Positions 27,834-36,998 of a stretch of 64,000 nucleotides of DNA are shown one piece after another. Each line of letters starts with the position of its first letter. Position 1 is the stretch's first letter. Under the pieces are notes generated by a model. It made no database searches and was not told the origin of the DNA. It saw only the letters and a program-made list of their open reading frames with translations. Origin of the DNA: CAWATZ01 sp963784995. Its GTDB lineage: Bacteria; Planctomycetota; Planctomycetia; Gemmatales; Gemmataceae. Position numbers and translations under genes: made by a program. Where the stretch lies: positions 434,001 through 498,000 of the forward strand of contig CAWATZ010000002.1 of assembly GCA_963784995.1 (NCBI GenBank), read 5' to 3'.

Positions 27834-29375
27834 TCAGACCACTGTGAAGCGCAGGCCGGCCCTCCTGCGTGCCTGCACGCAGGCGTGCAGCCCGGAGCGC
27901 AACTTCGCCGTGACCACCCGGCCCTCGTTCATCGGGTACTCGTTGGCGTGCTTGAGGCAGACCAGCTCATAGTCCTGTTCCAGAGTGGGGAAATCGAAGC
28001 CGGCCACCAACCGCAGAGTGTCGATGGACGCCTGCAGGCCCCATTCCAGGTCGGGCAGCAAGGCCCGCAGCTGGCCAGGCGTCGGGGCCCGGTAGAAGCC
28101 CCCCACCGTGACGTTGATGGGATGGATGGCCCGGCCGCCCAGGACCTCCAGCAGCTGGTTGCCGATCTTCTTCAGGCGCAACCCCTTTTCGACCAGGTCG
28201 CGATGCGTGGCCGCCAGGCTCAGGCCGCTCTCGACTCCCAGGAAGTCCGGCGCGTGCAGCAGGTAGACGTGCAGGGCGTGGCTCTCGATCCACTCGCCGC
28301 AGTACAGCAGCCGGCGCAGCTGGCGGATTTCCGGGGTCACCTGGATTGCCAGCGCCTTCTCCAGGGCGTGGCAGGAACTCATCTGGTAGGCGACCGGGCA
28401 GATGCCGCAGATCCGCGCCGTGATGTCCGGCACTTCGCGCACGGCCCGGCCGCGCAGAAACGCCTCGAACAGGCGCGGCGGCTCGTAGCCTGGCGGCGGG
28501 GGTGCGAACCTGGAGTCGCCAGGGAAGGGAACGGGCCACGGGCGATCAACGGGGAGGCCCATGCGATGCAGAGCCTCGACCGTGTCGTAATAGAGGGTCA
28601 CGGTCTGCTTGTTGGCACTGCGGACGAACGGCACCAGGTCCACCTGGGAGTCAATGGTCCTTCCGTACTCCGTCCCGATACTCCCAAGGCCACTCAATGC
28701 CCTCCTGGGGGCGGCGTTGTCTTTCTCCTCGAACAGTGGGTGAGGAACACGCACCAACTCCTCGAAGGCCACCAGACCAATGACGCCGACGTTCTCGGGT
28801 TTGCCCATCAGGTCGGCATAGCTCTTGTCCCGGGAGACGAAGCGAAAAGCCGCCACCCGGTCCAGATCGCGCCTCCAGCCCTCGATCAGGACGGAGCTGT
28901 GTGGGGCCACGATGTAACCGGGCCCGGCCTCGGACGCCGGCTTGCCGGTAATCACTGACAGGCCATCGACCGAGACGATGGCGGTGATCCTCCTTGGCCC
29001 GTGATTCCAGATGCGGATTGTGTATTCGGCACCGACCTCCGGCACGGGCAGGTAGGTCCGACCCGCGTGGTGGATGGTGGACAGCGTCCGGCCCGCGACC
29101 ACAATGTCCAGGCTGACCTGCATCACTCCAGGCAGATGCCTGGGCGGCAGGACGGCTCGAGCGCGTTCGGGCAGGACAGGGCTGGGGACAGGCTGCGGTT
29201 TCGGTGGAGGCGCCGGAGTCGTATCCAGGAGTAGGCTGGATTCCGACCGGCTGGCGAACTGTCTGTCCGGAACCTTCCCGGAGCCGACCGACGCCTTGGC
29301 GGCGGAGGCCCAGACGGTCAGGAGCCCGACAATCAGCACGCCGCTGAACAGCAGGTTGGCGTGAAGCTTGCGCAT
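27834..29375 (-). CDS. Secreted-protein / hydrogenase large-subunit fusion
   Basis: A 513-residue chimera. Residues 1 to about 280 are a separate exported protein: signal or anchor (MRKLHANLLFSGVLIVGLLT), Pro-rich linker, and a beta-rich domain (EYTIRIWNHGPRRITAIVSVDG, YIVAPHSSVLIEGW) ending VTLYYDTVEALHRMGLPVDR. From about residue 290 it is a [NiFe]-hydrogenase large subunit lacking its N-terminus: PPRLFEAFLRGRAVREVPDI, then RICGICPVAYQMSSCHALEKAL with the first nickel-binding cysteines. The frame ends where a palindromic element caused a frameshift (GLHACVQARRRAGLRFTVV, stop). ATG 29375 is chosen for GGAGGG upstream. The join looks like a deletion scar, so the hydrogenase is dead; the exported half could still be made. 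Confidence 0.7.
   Translation of the reverse strand: MRKLHANLLFSGVLIVGLLTVWASAAKASVGSGKVPDRQFASRSESSLLLDTTPAPPPKPQPVPSPVLPERARAVLPPRHLPGVMQVSLDIVVAGRTLSTIHHAGRTYLPVPEVGAEYTIRIWNHGPRRITAIVSVDGLSVITGKPASEAGPGYIVAPHSSVLIEGWRRDLDRVAAFRFVSRDKSYADLMGKPENVGVIGLVAFEELVRVPHPLFEEKDNAAPRRALSGLGSIGTEYGRTIDSQVDLVPFVRSANKQTVTLYYDTVEALHRMGLPVDRPWPVPFPGDSRFAPPPPGYEPPRLFEAFLRGRAVREVPDITARICGICPVAYQMSSCHALEKALAIQVTPEIRQLRRLLYCGEWIESHALHVYLLHAPDFLGVESGLSLAATHRDLVEKGLRLKKIGNQLLEVLGGRAIHPINVTVGGFYRAPTPGQLRALLPDLEWGLQASIDTLRLVAGFDFPTLEQDYELVCLKHANEYPMNEGRVVTAKLRSGLHACVQARRRAGLRFTVV
27846..27906. repeat. Palindromic element that breaks the hydrogenase gene
   Basis: An imperfect palindrome of about 61 bp with GAAG outer ends. 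Its core at 27864-27889 is the exact reverse complement of 38275-38300, a 26-bp identity between unlinked genes. Its length shifts the hydrogenase reading frame. Confidence 0.75.
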
Positions 29376-29595
29376 GGCTAAACCCTCCAACAAAGGACCA
29401 AACCTTGAGACCGTGGGGTGTAGCGCAATAGCAAAGTGCAAAGATCATGCCATTCCCTGTTGTTGGAGAGTATCAGGGATTACGCCTCCCTCGGCGGCTC
29501 GGCCCTGTGCGGTCCCGGCACAGTCCAGGGCGGCAATGGCACTGGCCGGGTTGATGAGGGTGGTGCTGCGCCAGAGCCTCCGGAGGGCGTGGATC
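29376..29595. other. Gap between broken genes
   Basis: 220 bp separating the fusion gene from the PAC2-like fragment. On the minus strand a stretch of about 40 codons reads TTLINPASAIAALDCAGTAQ before a stop. It may be the tail of a lost gene but was not recognised. Confidence 0.4.
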
Positions 29596-29922
29596 TTACT
29601 CCGCTTTCTTGAACAGGTCCAGAAAGCGATCTTCGTAATCCTTGAAGATGCCCAGGCGATCGAGTTCTCGTTTCAGCTCGAATGCTTTCGAGCGATCTTT
29701 CTTCACCTGCTCAAACAGGGCCTCGATGCGCTGCTTTTCTGCTGAACCAAGCCGTTCTTCTTCCGCCGTCTCGGGATTGTATCCCTCTTCCTGGACTGGA
29801 ACCTGTGGCCCATACGTTTGTTCAACCTGGGAAAGAAATTCTCCCAGCTGTTGTTCCATGATCCGTGCCTGTTCGGACAGTTCGGTGAAGTCGAGTTCGA
29901 TCCCCGTTATGGTTGTGAACAC
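29596..29922 (-). pseudogene. PAC2-like protein, C-terminal fragment
   Basis: A 108-residue frame without a real start (GTG, no ribosome site). The sequence TGIELDFTELSEQARIMEQQLGEFLSQVEQ followed by a charged helical tail resembles the C-terminus of PAC2 (proteasome assembly chaperone-like) family proteins of planctomycetes. The open frame continues upstream into the hsdM remnant, 11 bp away, so the N-terminal 200 or more residues are missing. The assignment is by resemblance only. Confidence 0.45.
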
Positions 29923-29933
29923 TTCCGCGATTG

Positions 29934-30595
29934 TTACCCATGACGCTCCAACAGGAAGCCTAAGCTTGCTAGCACTTTGTCCAGCTTCTTGTCTGCTTCC
30001 GTTCGTTCTTCCTCAGCTTCTTGCAGCCGCACAACCGCTTCATCGAGCGGCAGTACGTCTGCCTCCAAGCCTGTAGCAACAAACCGGCTCGGTGACAGGT
30101 TGAAGTCGTTCTTGGCGGCTTCACCAGGGCTGATGATAGCGGAAAGACCTTCCGCTATCATGATGGGCTTGCCGTGCGTCTCCAGCAGCCGCAGGTGGCA
30201 TTTGATGAGCAGACCGCCCGAACCGCAGCAGGGGTCATAGACGGTCATTCCCGGTTGCGGGTCGAGGAGGCGGGCCATGACCACCGCCACCTCGCGGGGC
30301 GTGTAAAACTCGCCCGCGCTCTGCCCCTGACCTTCCGCGAACTTGCGCAGCAGATACTCGTACGCCCGGCCGAGGATGTCCGGCTCCACCTGGCGTCCCC
30401 GAAGTCGTGGGCGAGATGGGCCACCTCGTCGTCGAACACGTCGGACAGCCGCTTGAGGAAGACGAGCGGGAGGATGTAGTCCTTGAACTTGGGGGCGTCG
30501 AGCGGGCCCCGGACCTGGCAGGCGGCGTCCCAGAGCCACGATTCCAGGGCCGCAACGTCGAGCCGGCGCGGTTTCTCGTTCAGCTTCGTCTCCAT
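29934..30595 (-). pseudogene. hsdM: Type I restriction methyltransferase (HsdM), eroded
   Basis: Three separate pieces of one HsdM are visible. The N-terminal helical domain starts at ATG 30595 (LESWLWDAACQVRGPLDAPKFKDYILPLVFLKRLSDVFDDE). After AHDFGD the frame changes and a stretch is missing. The catalytic core resumes as EPDILGRAYEYLLRKFAEGQ, GEFYTPREVAVVMARLL and YDPCCGSGGLLIKCHLRL (motif I). The NPPF catalytic motif and recognition parts are then deleted, and the C-terminal end returns (EAAKNDFNLSPSRFVATG to LDKVLASLGF). A small perfect palindrome lies exactly at this second junction (30133-30161). An intact HsdM has about 500 residues or more; no hsdS or hsdR is present here. Confidence 0.8.
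30133..30161. repeat. 12-bp palindrome at the hsdM deletion point
   Basis: ATGATAGCGGAA (30133-30144) and TTCCGCTATCAT (30150-30161) are perfect inverted arms around a 5-bp loop. It lies between the methyltransferase core and the C-terminal tail, where several hundred bases of gene are absent. Confidence 0.7.
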
Positions 30596-30843
30596 CAGTG
30601 TCCTCGTCGTTCCAGAACGGCAGGGAAGACGTTTCAGAGAGTCTAACCCTCGGGACAGGATCAGTCGAGGACTTTCCTCCGACGAGCCGCCGGGATAAAC
30701 CCGGCGGTCTCCTCACTGCGTGGCTCCTTGGCCCCTCCCGCTCAAAGAATCTCCTTGTCTGGGCCAGCAGCGGTCCCGATAATGGCGTCCAGGCTCCAAC
30801 GGCGCGTGCCGCGGTGGGCGATCAGTGAGGAGGGGCCATTCCC

Positions 30844-33800
30844 ATGCGATTCTCGGCGACAAGAACCAACCTGCTCGGTCATGCCCTCGGGGCCTTCGCG
30901 CTCCTCTGCCTCGCTTTCCTTGGCTTCCTGGCGGCTCGCCCGGAAGACAAACCAAAGCCGCTGATCTTCTGCGCCGCGGCCGATGCCATGCCACGCACCG
31001 GCAAGGAAGCGAACGACACGCCGAAGGGCCTGGATTTCGCGGTGGCTCGCCTGATCTGCCAGAAGCTCGGCCGGCCGCTGGAGTCCCACTGGTGCGCGAA
31101 TGCGGCCTGTGCCCGAAGGTGTCTCCGCGAGAAGCGCTGCGACGTGATCCTCGGCCACCCGCTCGACGAGGGAGCGCCGAAGGACATCGCCTGGAGTGTG
31201 CCCTATGCCGGCAGCATGTTCGGCCTCGTGATTCCCGCTGAAGCGAAAGGCGTTCGCTCCCTGGCCGACCTGATCGACAGGCGCGTCGGTCTCGTGGCCG
31301 GGACGGTGGCGCTGCCGGAAAACAAGCACACCCTGGTGCGCTTCCGGACACGCGAGGAAGCCCTGGAGCAGTTCGCGAGCCAGAAGCTGGACGCGGCCTT
31401 CCTCGACAGCGACTTCGCGGCCTGGCACCTGCACGCCCATCCGAAATTGCCGCTGCGTCTGGTCGGGGACTACGTCCCCCGCGAACACTGGAACATGGCC
31501 CTGGCGGTCCGGGCCGAGAACGCCCCGCTGCTGGTGCAGATCAACAAGGCCCTCGCCGAACTGGCCGAGTCCGGCGAGCTGCGCAAGGCGTATGACGCGC
31601 TGGGTGTGCCGTATCGGCCGCCGTTCACGGGCAGCGCGGCAAGCCAGCCCCGGTCGATACCTGGAAGCGCATCCAGGAACGCGGCGAAATCCGGATCGCG
31701 ATGGACCCCGCCAACTTGCCCTATTCCAGCGCCAAGGAAGATCGTCCGGGCTTTGACGTGGAGCTGGCCCGCGAGGTGGCTCGCCTGATGGGCCTCAAGC
31801 TGCGGATCGACTGGTTGGACATCCACCGCGAAACCGCCATCGGCAAGCTGCTCAGCAACGAGAGCGACCTCGCCTTCGGAGCGGCCATCGACGAGAACGC
31901 CGTCGAAGACGATGACGAGCTTGCGGACAAGGTGATCTATTCGCGGCCCTATTACGGCACCGGCTATTTCCTGGTCACCCGGCAGAAGGGGCCGCAGATC
32001 AAAGCACTGGCGGAGGTCAAGGGAGAGAAGTCGCGCCGGCTGGCGACCGAAGCCGGCTCCGTCGCCGACTATCGCCTCCGGCAGCGCGGCTATCTGCGCA
32101 GCCTGTACCGCAATCAGCTGGCGGTACTCAAGGCCCTGGACGACGGCACGGTCGATTACGCCTACCTCTGGGGCAACGTCGGCTGGACGCTGCACGCCAC
32201 GCCCGAATTCAAGCTCCAGCTGGTGCCGGGCTACGTTCCGGAGGACCACTGGAACATTGCTGTCGCGATGCGGAAACACGACGCCGAGTTGAAACGACGA
32301 GTGGACGAGGCGATCGGCAAGCTGGTCAAGGACGGCCTGCCGGCCCGGCTCCTGGCCCGGTATCACGTCGCGTACCTGGCGCCTTTCGAGGAGAAGAAAA
32401 CGCTTCCGGAAGGTGAGGTAATCCGCCATCCGGTGGCGAACCGCGGCATCGAACCGCAGGTCCAGAAAGTGCAAACGTCCCGCAATCCCTACGGCGGTCT
32501 GGAGCGCGTCCGCTCCGCCGGGGCCCTGGTGGTCGGGCTTGACCAGAACAACCTCCCCTTCTCGGCGGCGCATCCGAAGCCGGCCGGGCTCGATTATGAA
32601 ATCGCCGGCCTGCTGGCCGAGAAACTCGGCGTCTCCCTGCGGGTCTACTGGGCTTATTCGGCTCATGACTCTTATCCGTCGAAGCTGGCCACCAAGAAGT
32701 TGTGCGACGTGATGCTGGGCGTCATGCCCGACGATCGCTTCGGCGAGCGCGTCCTCTTTTCCCGACCCTACTACGTCGCCAGCTATCAGCTGGTCGTCCC
32801 CTCCGAAAACAAGAATCTCCAGCGGCTTGACCAGCTGGGCGAGGAGCCTCTGGCCGTCGAGCCGGGCGCCCTGGCACGGGGTCTGGAGGGGCGAAAGACG
32901 CAGACCCTGGCCAGCCTGGAGGAAATCCTGGCGGCGGTTGCTGGCAACAAGGCAAAGGCGGGCTACGTCATCTCCACGCGGGGTCACTGGATGGCCGAAC
33001 GCCGCTGGCCCGGCAAGCTGCGCTTCCTCGATGGCGACGCGGCCGACCGGTTCCCGATCTGCGCGGCGGTTCGCAAGTCCGACCGGGACTTGAAGGCCGC
33101 CATCGATCAAGCGCTGCGAGAGCTGGCCGAGTCCGGCAAGCTGGCCCCCGTGTTTGCCCGCTGGCAGGTCCCGTACAGCACTCCGCCCCGACCGGAGAAG
33201 GGCAAGCCCCAGAAGCAGCCGGAAGGAGCCGTGAGCTGCCTGGTGAGGGAAGAGGAGGAGCAGCCGGCCGAGCAGCAGCAGGCGTTGGCGGAAGGCCAGG
33301 CGATGTTTCGCGGGCTGTGCAGCGGCTGTCATGGCGGCGCCGGCCGGGGCGGCAAGGGCCCTGACCTGACCCGGGGCAAATTCATCCACGGCAACAAGGA
33401 CGAGGACCTGGCCCGGGTGATCCGCGAGGGAGTTCCGAAATCGACCATGAAGAAGTTCGGGGAGGGCCTCAAGGAGGATCAGATCGCCAGGCTGGTCCTT
33501 TTTATCCGGAGCCTGGGCAAGACCCCGGGCGAGCCCACCTGGAAGCCGTATCTGAAGGGAGATGCCGTCGCGGGCCGGAAGCTCTTTTTCGACGAGAAGA
33601 GCAAGCTCCAGTGCGCCAAGTGCCACAGCGTCAACCGCGAAGGCGGCCGGATCGGCCCGGCACTGGATCGCATTGCGAGCCGTCGTGCCCCGGAGTTCAT
33701 CATGGAATCGCTCCTCGAACCCTCCAAGGAGATCGAGCCCGAGTACGAGACGGTCCAGGTGGTCACGCTGAAGGGCGCCACGATCACCGGTCTGCGCGTC

Positions 33801-33980
33801 AACGAGTCGAACTTCAACATTCAGCTCCGGGAAGAGAACGGGCGCTTTCACTCCTTCCTCAAGAGCGAGCTGGAGTCGGTCACCGTCCTCAAGAAGTCGA
33901 TCATGCCCGACAACGTGGCGGAGCTGGTGACGGTCAAGGAACTGCACGACCTGTTCGCGTTCTTGATGAGCCTGGAGTAG
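30844..33980 (+). CDS. Triple substrate-binding domain protein with two cytochrome c domains (frameshifted)
   Basis: Read across one frameshift near 31625-31660, this is a protein of about 1045 residues. After a signal anchor (residues 10-30) come three tandem type-3 periplasmic binding domains of about 250 residues each, with repeating motifs (CDVILGHPLDEG, SDLAFGAAIDEN, CDVMLGVMPDDR; RPYYGTGY, RPYYVASY; REHWNMALAV, EDHWNIAVAM). They resemble the ABC-type binding proteins encoded next to quinoprotein dehydrogenases. The C-terminus has two class I cytochrome c domains with haem motifs CSGCH and CAKCH, the second like planctomycete haem-binding domains (EPEYETVQVVTLKG). No permease is encoded nearby, so electron transfer linked to substrate sensing is more likely than uptake. 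ATG 30844 follows GAGGAGGGG. Confidence 0.78.
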
Positions 33981-33998
33981 CATCAGCAAGCAATTGCC

Positions 33999-34074
33999 GA
34001 GCCGCGCACGCAGCGCAGCGGAGTAAGCGGTCGCAGGCAGGGCCGCTTACTCCGCTGCGCTGCGTGCGCGGCTC
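33999..34074. repeat. 76-bp perfect palindrome before glmS
   Basis: Perfect 32-bp arms (33999-34030 and 34043-34074) around a 12-bp loop. The left arm begins GAGCCGCGCACGCAGCGCAG. It lies 18 bp after the cytochrome gene and may terminate it, but its length is typical of the mobile palindromes here. Confidence 0.9.
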
Positions 34075-34195
34075 CGACGTTTCCTCCGGAAGCGGTCTTG
34101 TCCCCGCTCTGCCCCCTGTTGTAGACTTGCCCGGTCAGAGGCGAAGGCACGCCTTTACCCACGGACGGGGTGCCTCGGTTCAGGGAGGAACGAGC

Positions 34196-36073
34196 ATGTG
34201 CGGAATCGTTGGCTACACCGGAGCCCGGGAAGCGGAGCCGATCCTGGTCGATGGTCTGCGTCGGCTGGAGTATCGCGGCTACGACAGTTCCGGCCTGGCC
34301 ACCCTGACCGGCAATCGCCTGCATCTGCGCAAGCGGGCGGGCCGCATCAATGACCTGGTCCGGCTGCTGCGCGATCAGCCCGCTCCCGGCACCGTCGGCA
34401 TCAGCCACACGCGCTGGGCCACCCACGGCCCGGCCAATGACCGCAATGCGCATCCCCACCTCGGCGGCGATTGTCAGGTCGCTGTCGTTCACAATGGCGT
34501 CATCGAGAACTACGCCGCCCTGAAACGCCAGCTGGAGCAGGACGGCATCGAGTTCCACAGCGATACCGACACCGAGGTCATCGCCCAGCTGATCGCCCAC
34601 AACCTGAAGGAATGCGGGCACGGCACGCCCCGCTCTCCGGACTGGTCGCCGCTGGACCTGCACGATTTTATCGAGGCCGTCGCCCGGGCGCTGGCCCTGC
34701 TCAAGGGCACCTATGGCCTGGCCGTCCTCAGTCCGTGCTTTCCGCACACGATCATCGGGGCACGCCTGGGCAGTCCGCTGGTGCTGGGCCTGGGCAAGGG
34801 CGAGAACTTCCTGGCCAGCGATCCCGGCGCCCTGGTCGGCAAGGCCGACAAGGTGGTCTTCCTCCAGGACCATCAGCTGTGCGTGCTGACGCCGCACGAC
34901 TGGCAGATCCTCGACCAGGAGCGGGCCCAGATCGAGGCGTCGATCCAGGACATCGAATGGGAAGCCGCCGACGCCGACAAGGGCGTCTTCGATCACTTCA
35001 TGCTCAAGGAGATTTACGAGCAGCCCGAAGCCCTGGAGAATGCCCTGCGCGGCCGGTTCTCCGACGCCGATTCCGCCGCCCACTTCGGCGGCCTGAACCT
35101 CGACCCCAAGCAGCTGCGCCAGGCCGACCGGCTGATCCTCACCGGCTGCGGCACCAGCTACCACGCTGCCCTCGTCGGCGAGTACCTGTTCGAGGAGTTT
35201 GCCCGCATTCCGGTGGAGGTGGAGTACGCCTCGGAGTTCCGCTATCGCAATCCGCCGATCGATCGCAATACCATTGTCCTGGCCATCACCCAGTCCGGCG
35301 AGACCGCTGACACCCTCGCCGCGGTGCGCGAATCGAAGCGGAAGGGCCATCCCACCCTGGCCCTGTGCAACGTGGTCGGCAGTACCATTGCCCGCGAGGC
35401 CGACGGCGGCGTTTATTTGCACGCTGGTCCGGAGATCGGCGTGGCCAGCACCAAGGCGTTCACCAACCAGGTTGCCGTGCTGGCCATGCTCGCTCTCTAC
35501 TTTGGCCGGATGCGGAACCTGTCGAGCCTGCAAGGGGCTCAGATGATCCGCGAGCTGCGGGCCATTCCCGACGCGATGCGTCGCGCCCTGGCCTGCCACG
35601 ACGAGGTGCGCCGCATCGCCGAGCGCTACTACCACGTCCGCAACTTCCTCTACCTGGGCCGGCAATATCAGTATCCGGTGGCCCTGGAGGGGGCGCTGAA
35701 GCTCAAGGAGATCAGCTACATCCACGCGGAAGGCTACCCGGCCGCGGAGATGAAGCACGGTCCGATCGCCCTGGTGGATCGGGAAACGCCGTCGATCTTC
35801 CTGATGCCGCACGGGCCGATCTACGACAAGGTGATGAGCAACCTGGAAGAGGTCAAGGCCCGCGGCGGGCCGGTGATCGCCATTGCCTGCGAGGGCGACG
35901 AGGAAGCGACCGCCCGCGCCGACGAGGTGATCTACGTCCCGGAAGTGCCGGAGTACCTCCAGCCGATCGTCTCGGTGGTGCCGCTGCAACTGCTGGCCTA
36001 CCACATCGCCCTGCTCCGCGGCTGCGACGTGGACAAGCCCCGCAACCTGGCCAAGTCGGTCACGGTCGAGTGA
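34196..36073 (+). CDS. glmS: Glutamine-fructose-6-phosphate aminotransferase
   Basis: A 625-residue enzyme making glucosamine-6-phosphate from fructose-6-phosphate and glutamine, the first step to UDP-GlcNAc. The N-terminal glutaminase starts MCGIVGYTG, with Cys2 as nucleophile, and contains RRLEYRGYDSSG and HTRWATHG. Two SIS domains follow (LTGCGTSYHAALVGEYLFEE, ITQSGETADTLAAVRESKRKG; YPVALEGALKLKEISYIHAEGY, EMKHGPIALVD), ending NLAKSVTVE. ATG 34196 has a strong AGGGAGGAA. The length and all motifs are normal. Planctomycetes need GlcNAc for peptidoglycan and surface glycans. Confidence 0.97.
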   Translation: MCGIVGYTGAREAEPILVDGLRRLEYRGYDSSGLATLTGNRLHLRKRAGRINDLVRLLRDQPAPGTVGISHTRWATHGPANDRNAHPHLGGDCQVAVVHNGVIENYAALKRQLEQDGIEFHSDTDTEVIAQLIAHNLKECGHGTPRSPDWSPLDLHDFIEAVARALALLKGTYGLAVLSPCFPHTIIGARLGSPLVLGLGKGENFLASDPGALVGKADKVVFLQDHQLCVLTPHDWQILDQERAQIEASIQDIEWEAADADKGVFDHFMLKEIYEQPEALENALRGRFSDADSAAHFGGLNLDPKQLRQADRLILTGCGTSYHAALVGEYLFEEFARIPVEVEYASEFRYRNPPIDRNTIVLAITQSGETADTLAAVRESKRKGHPTLALCNVVGSTIAREADGGVYLHAGPEIGVASTKAFTNQVAVLAMLALYFGRMRNLSSLQGAQMIRELRAIPDAMRRALACHDEVRRIAERYYHVRNFLYLGRQYQYPVALEGALKLKEISYIHAEGYPAAEMKHGPIALVDRETPSIFLMPHGPIYDKVMSNLEEVKARGGPVIAIACEGDEEATARADEVIYVPEVPEYLQPIVSVVPLQLLAYHIALLRGCDVDKPRNLAKSVTVE

Positions 36074-36100
36074 AGCGAACGCGGCCCCGGAGCTACCACC

Positions 36101-36946
36101 ATGTCCCGGCGCTCACGCCGAACAGGCCCAAGTCCGCCCCCACCGCAAGGGGCGGGCCGGCGTGAGCGGCACGACCATTTCCCCTCCGCACTGCTGGGCA
36201 ATGCACGCACCATCGAGGTCTACCTGCCGCCCGGCTACGAATCCGAGTCCGAGCGTTTCCCGGTCCTATATCTTCACGACGGCCAGAACCTGTTCGATCC
36301 GGAAGCCGCCGCCCATGGCCAGGTCTGGCAGGCGGATCGCATCGCCGACCGGTTGATCCGGGCTGGCCGAATCCCTCCGCTGCTGCTGGTCGGCATCGCC
36401 AACACTCCGGAGCGCATGGACGAATACGCTACCGTGTGTGACCAGGACGAACAGGCGGGCGGCCGGGGCCAACTTTACGCGCGTTTCGTCTTCGAGGAGG
36501 TCAAGCCCTTCATCGATCGCACCTACCGCACCCGGCCCGAACGACAGCACGTGGGCGTTGCCGGCTCGTCGCTGGGCGGCCTGATCTCGCTGGAGATGGC
36601 CCGCTGGCACGCGGACCAGTTTGCCCTGTGCGGAGCGCTGTCTCCCTCGCTGTGGTGGGCCGACGAAGCGATCCTGTCGGAGCTGGAAGGCGAGCGCCCC
36701 TGGACGGAGCGGATGCGGTTCTGGGTGGACATGGGCACGCGCGAGGGGCCGGGCCGGGGCCCGGTGCCGCGCTCGCTGCGGCAGACACGCCACTTGATCG
36801 ACCATTTCGACCGGATGGGGCTGCTGCCCGGGCACGACTACTGTTACTGGGAAGTGGCCGGCGGCGAACACAACGAGACCCACTGGGCGGCCCGCTTCGA
36901 CAAGGTGCTGCTGTATCTGTTTGGCCGGCCGCTTGACACACCTTGA
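36101..36946 (+). CDS. Alpha/beta-hydrolase esterase (Fes/IroE-like)
   Basis: A 281-residue hydrolase of the esterase D / enterochelin-esterase type. Typical motifs are YLPPGYESESERFPVLYLHDG, NLFDPEAA, then the nucleophile elbow GSSLGGLISLEMA (Ser near residue 150), an Asp region in WVDMGTRE and the catalytic His in GGEHNETHWAARF. Substrates of this family range from siderophore esters to carbohydrate acetyl or feruloyl esters; none is indicated here. It starts 27 bp after glmS, so may share its transcript. The first 25 residues are basic and low-complexity without a signal peptide. Confidence 0.8.
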   Translation: MSRRSRRTGPSPPPPQGAGRRERHDHFPSALLGNARTIEVYLPPGYESESERFPVLYLHDGQNLFDPEAAAHGQVWQADRIADRLIRAGRIPPLLLVGIANTPERMDEYATVCDQDEQAGGRGQLYARFVFEEVKPFIDRTYRTRPERQHVGVAGSSLGGLISLEMARWHADQFALCGALSPSLWWADEAILSELEGERPWTERMRFWVDMGTREGPGRGPVPRSLRQTRHLIDHFDRMGLLPGHDYCYWEVAGGEHNETHWAARFDKVLLYLFGRPLDTP

Positions 36947-36998
36947 AAAGAACTCACCACACCGGAGTACTGGTCGGCGCTGCTGGAACAGCCGCCGA

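Noticed and set aside
31470..33989. An 839-codon open frame on the minus strand opposite the binding/cytochrome gene
   Set aside because: High G+C makes long antisense frames common. The plus strand has clear domains and haem motifs, while the antisense protein has none.
33983..36004. A 673-codon minus-strand frame opposite glmS
   Set aside because: glmS is unmistakable; the antisense frame is a shadow.
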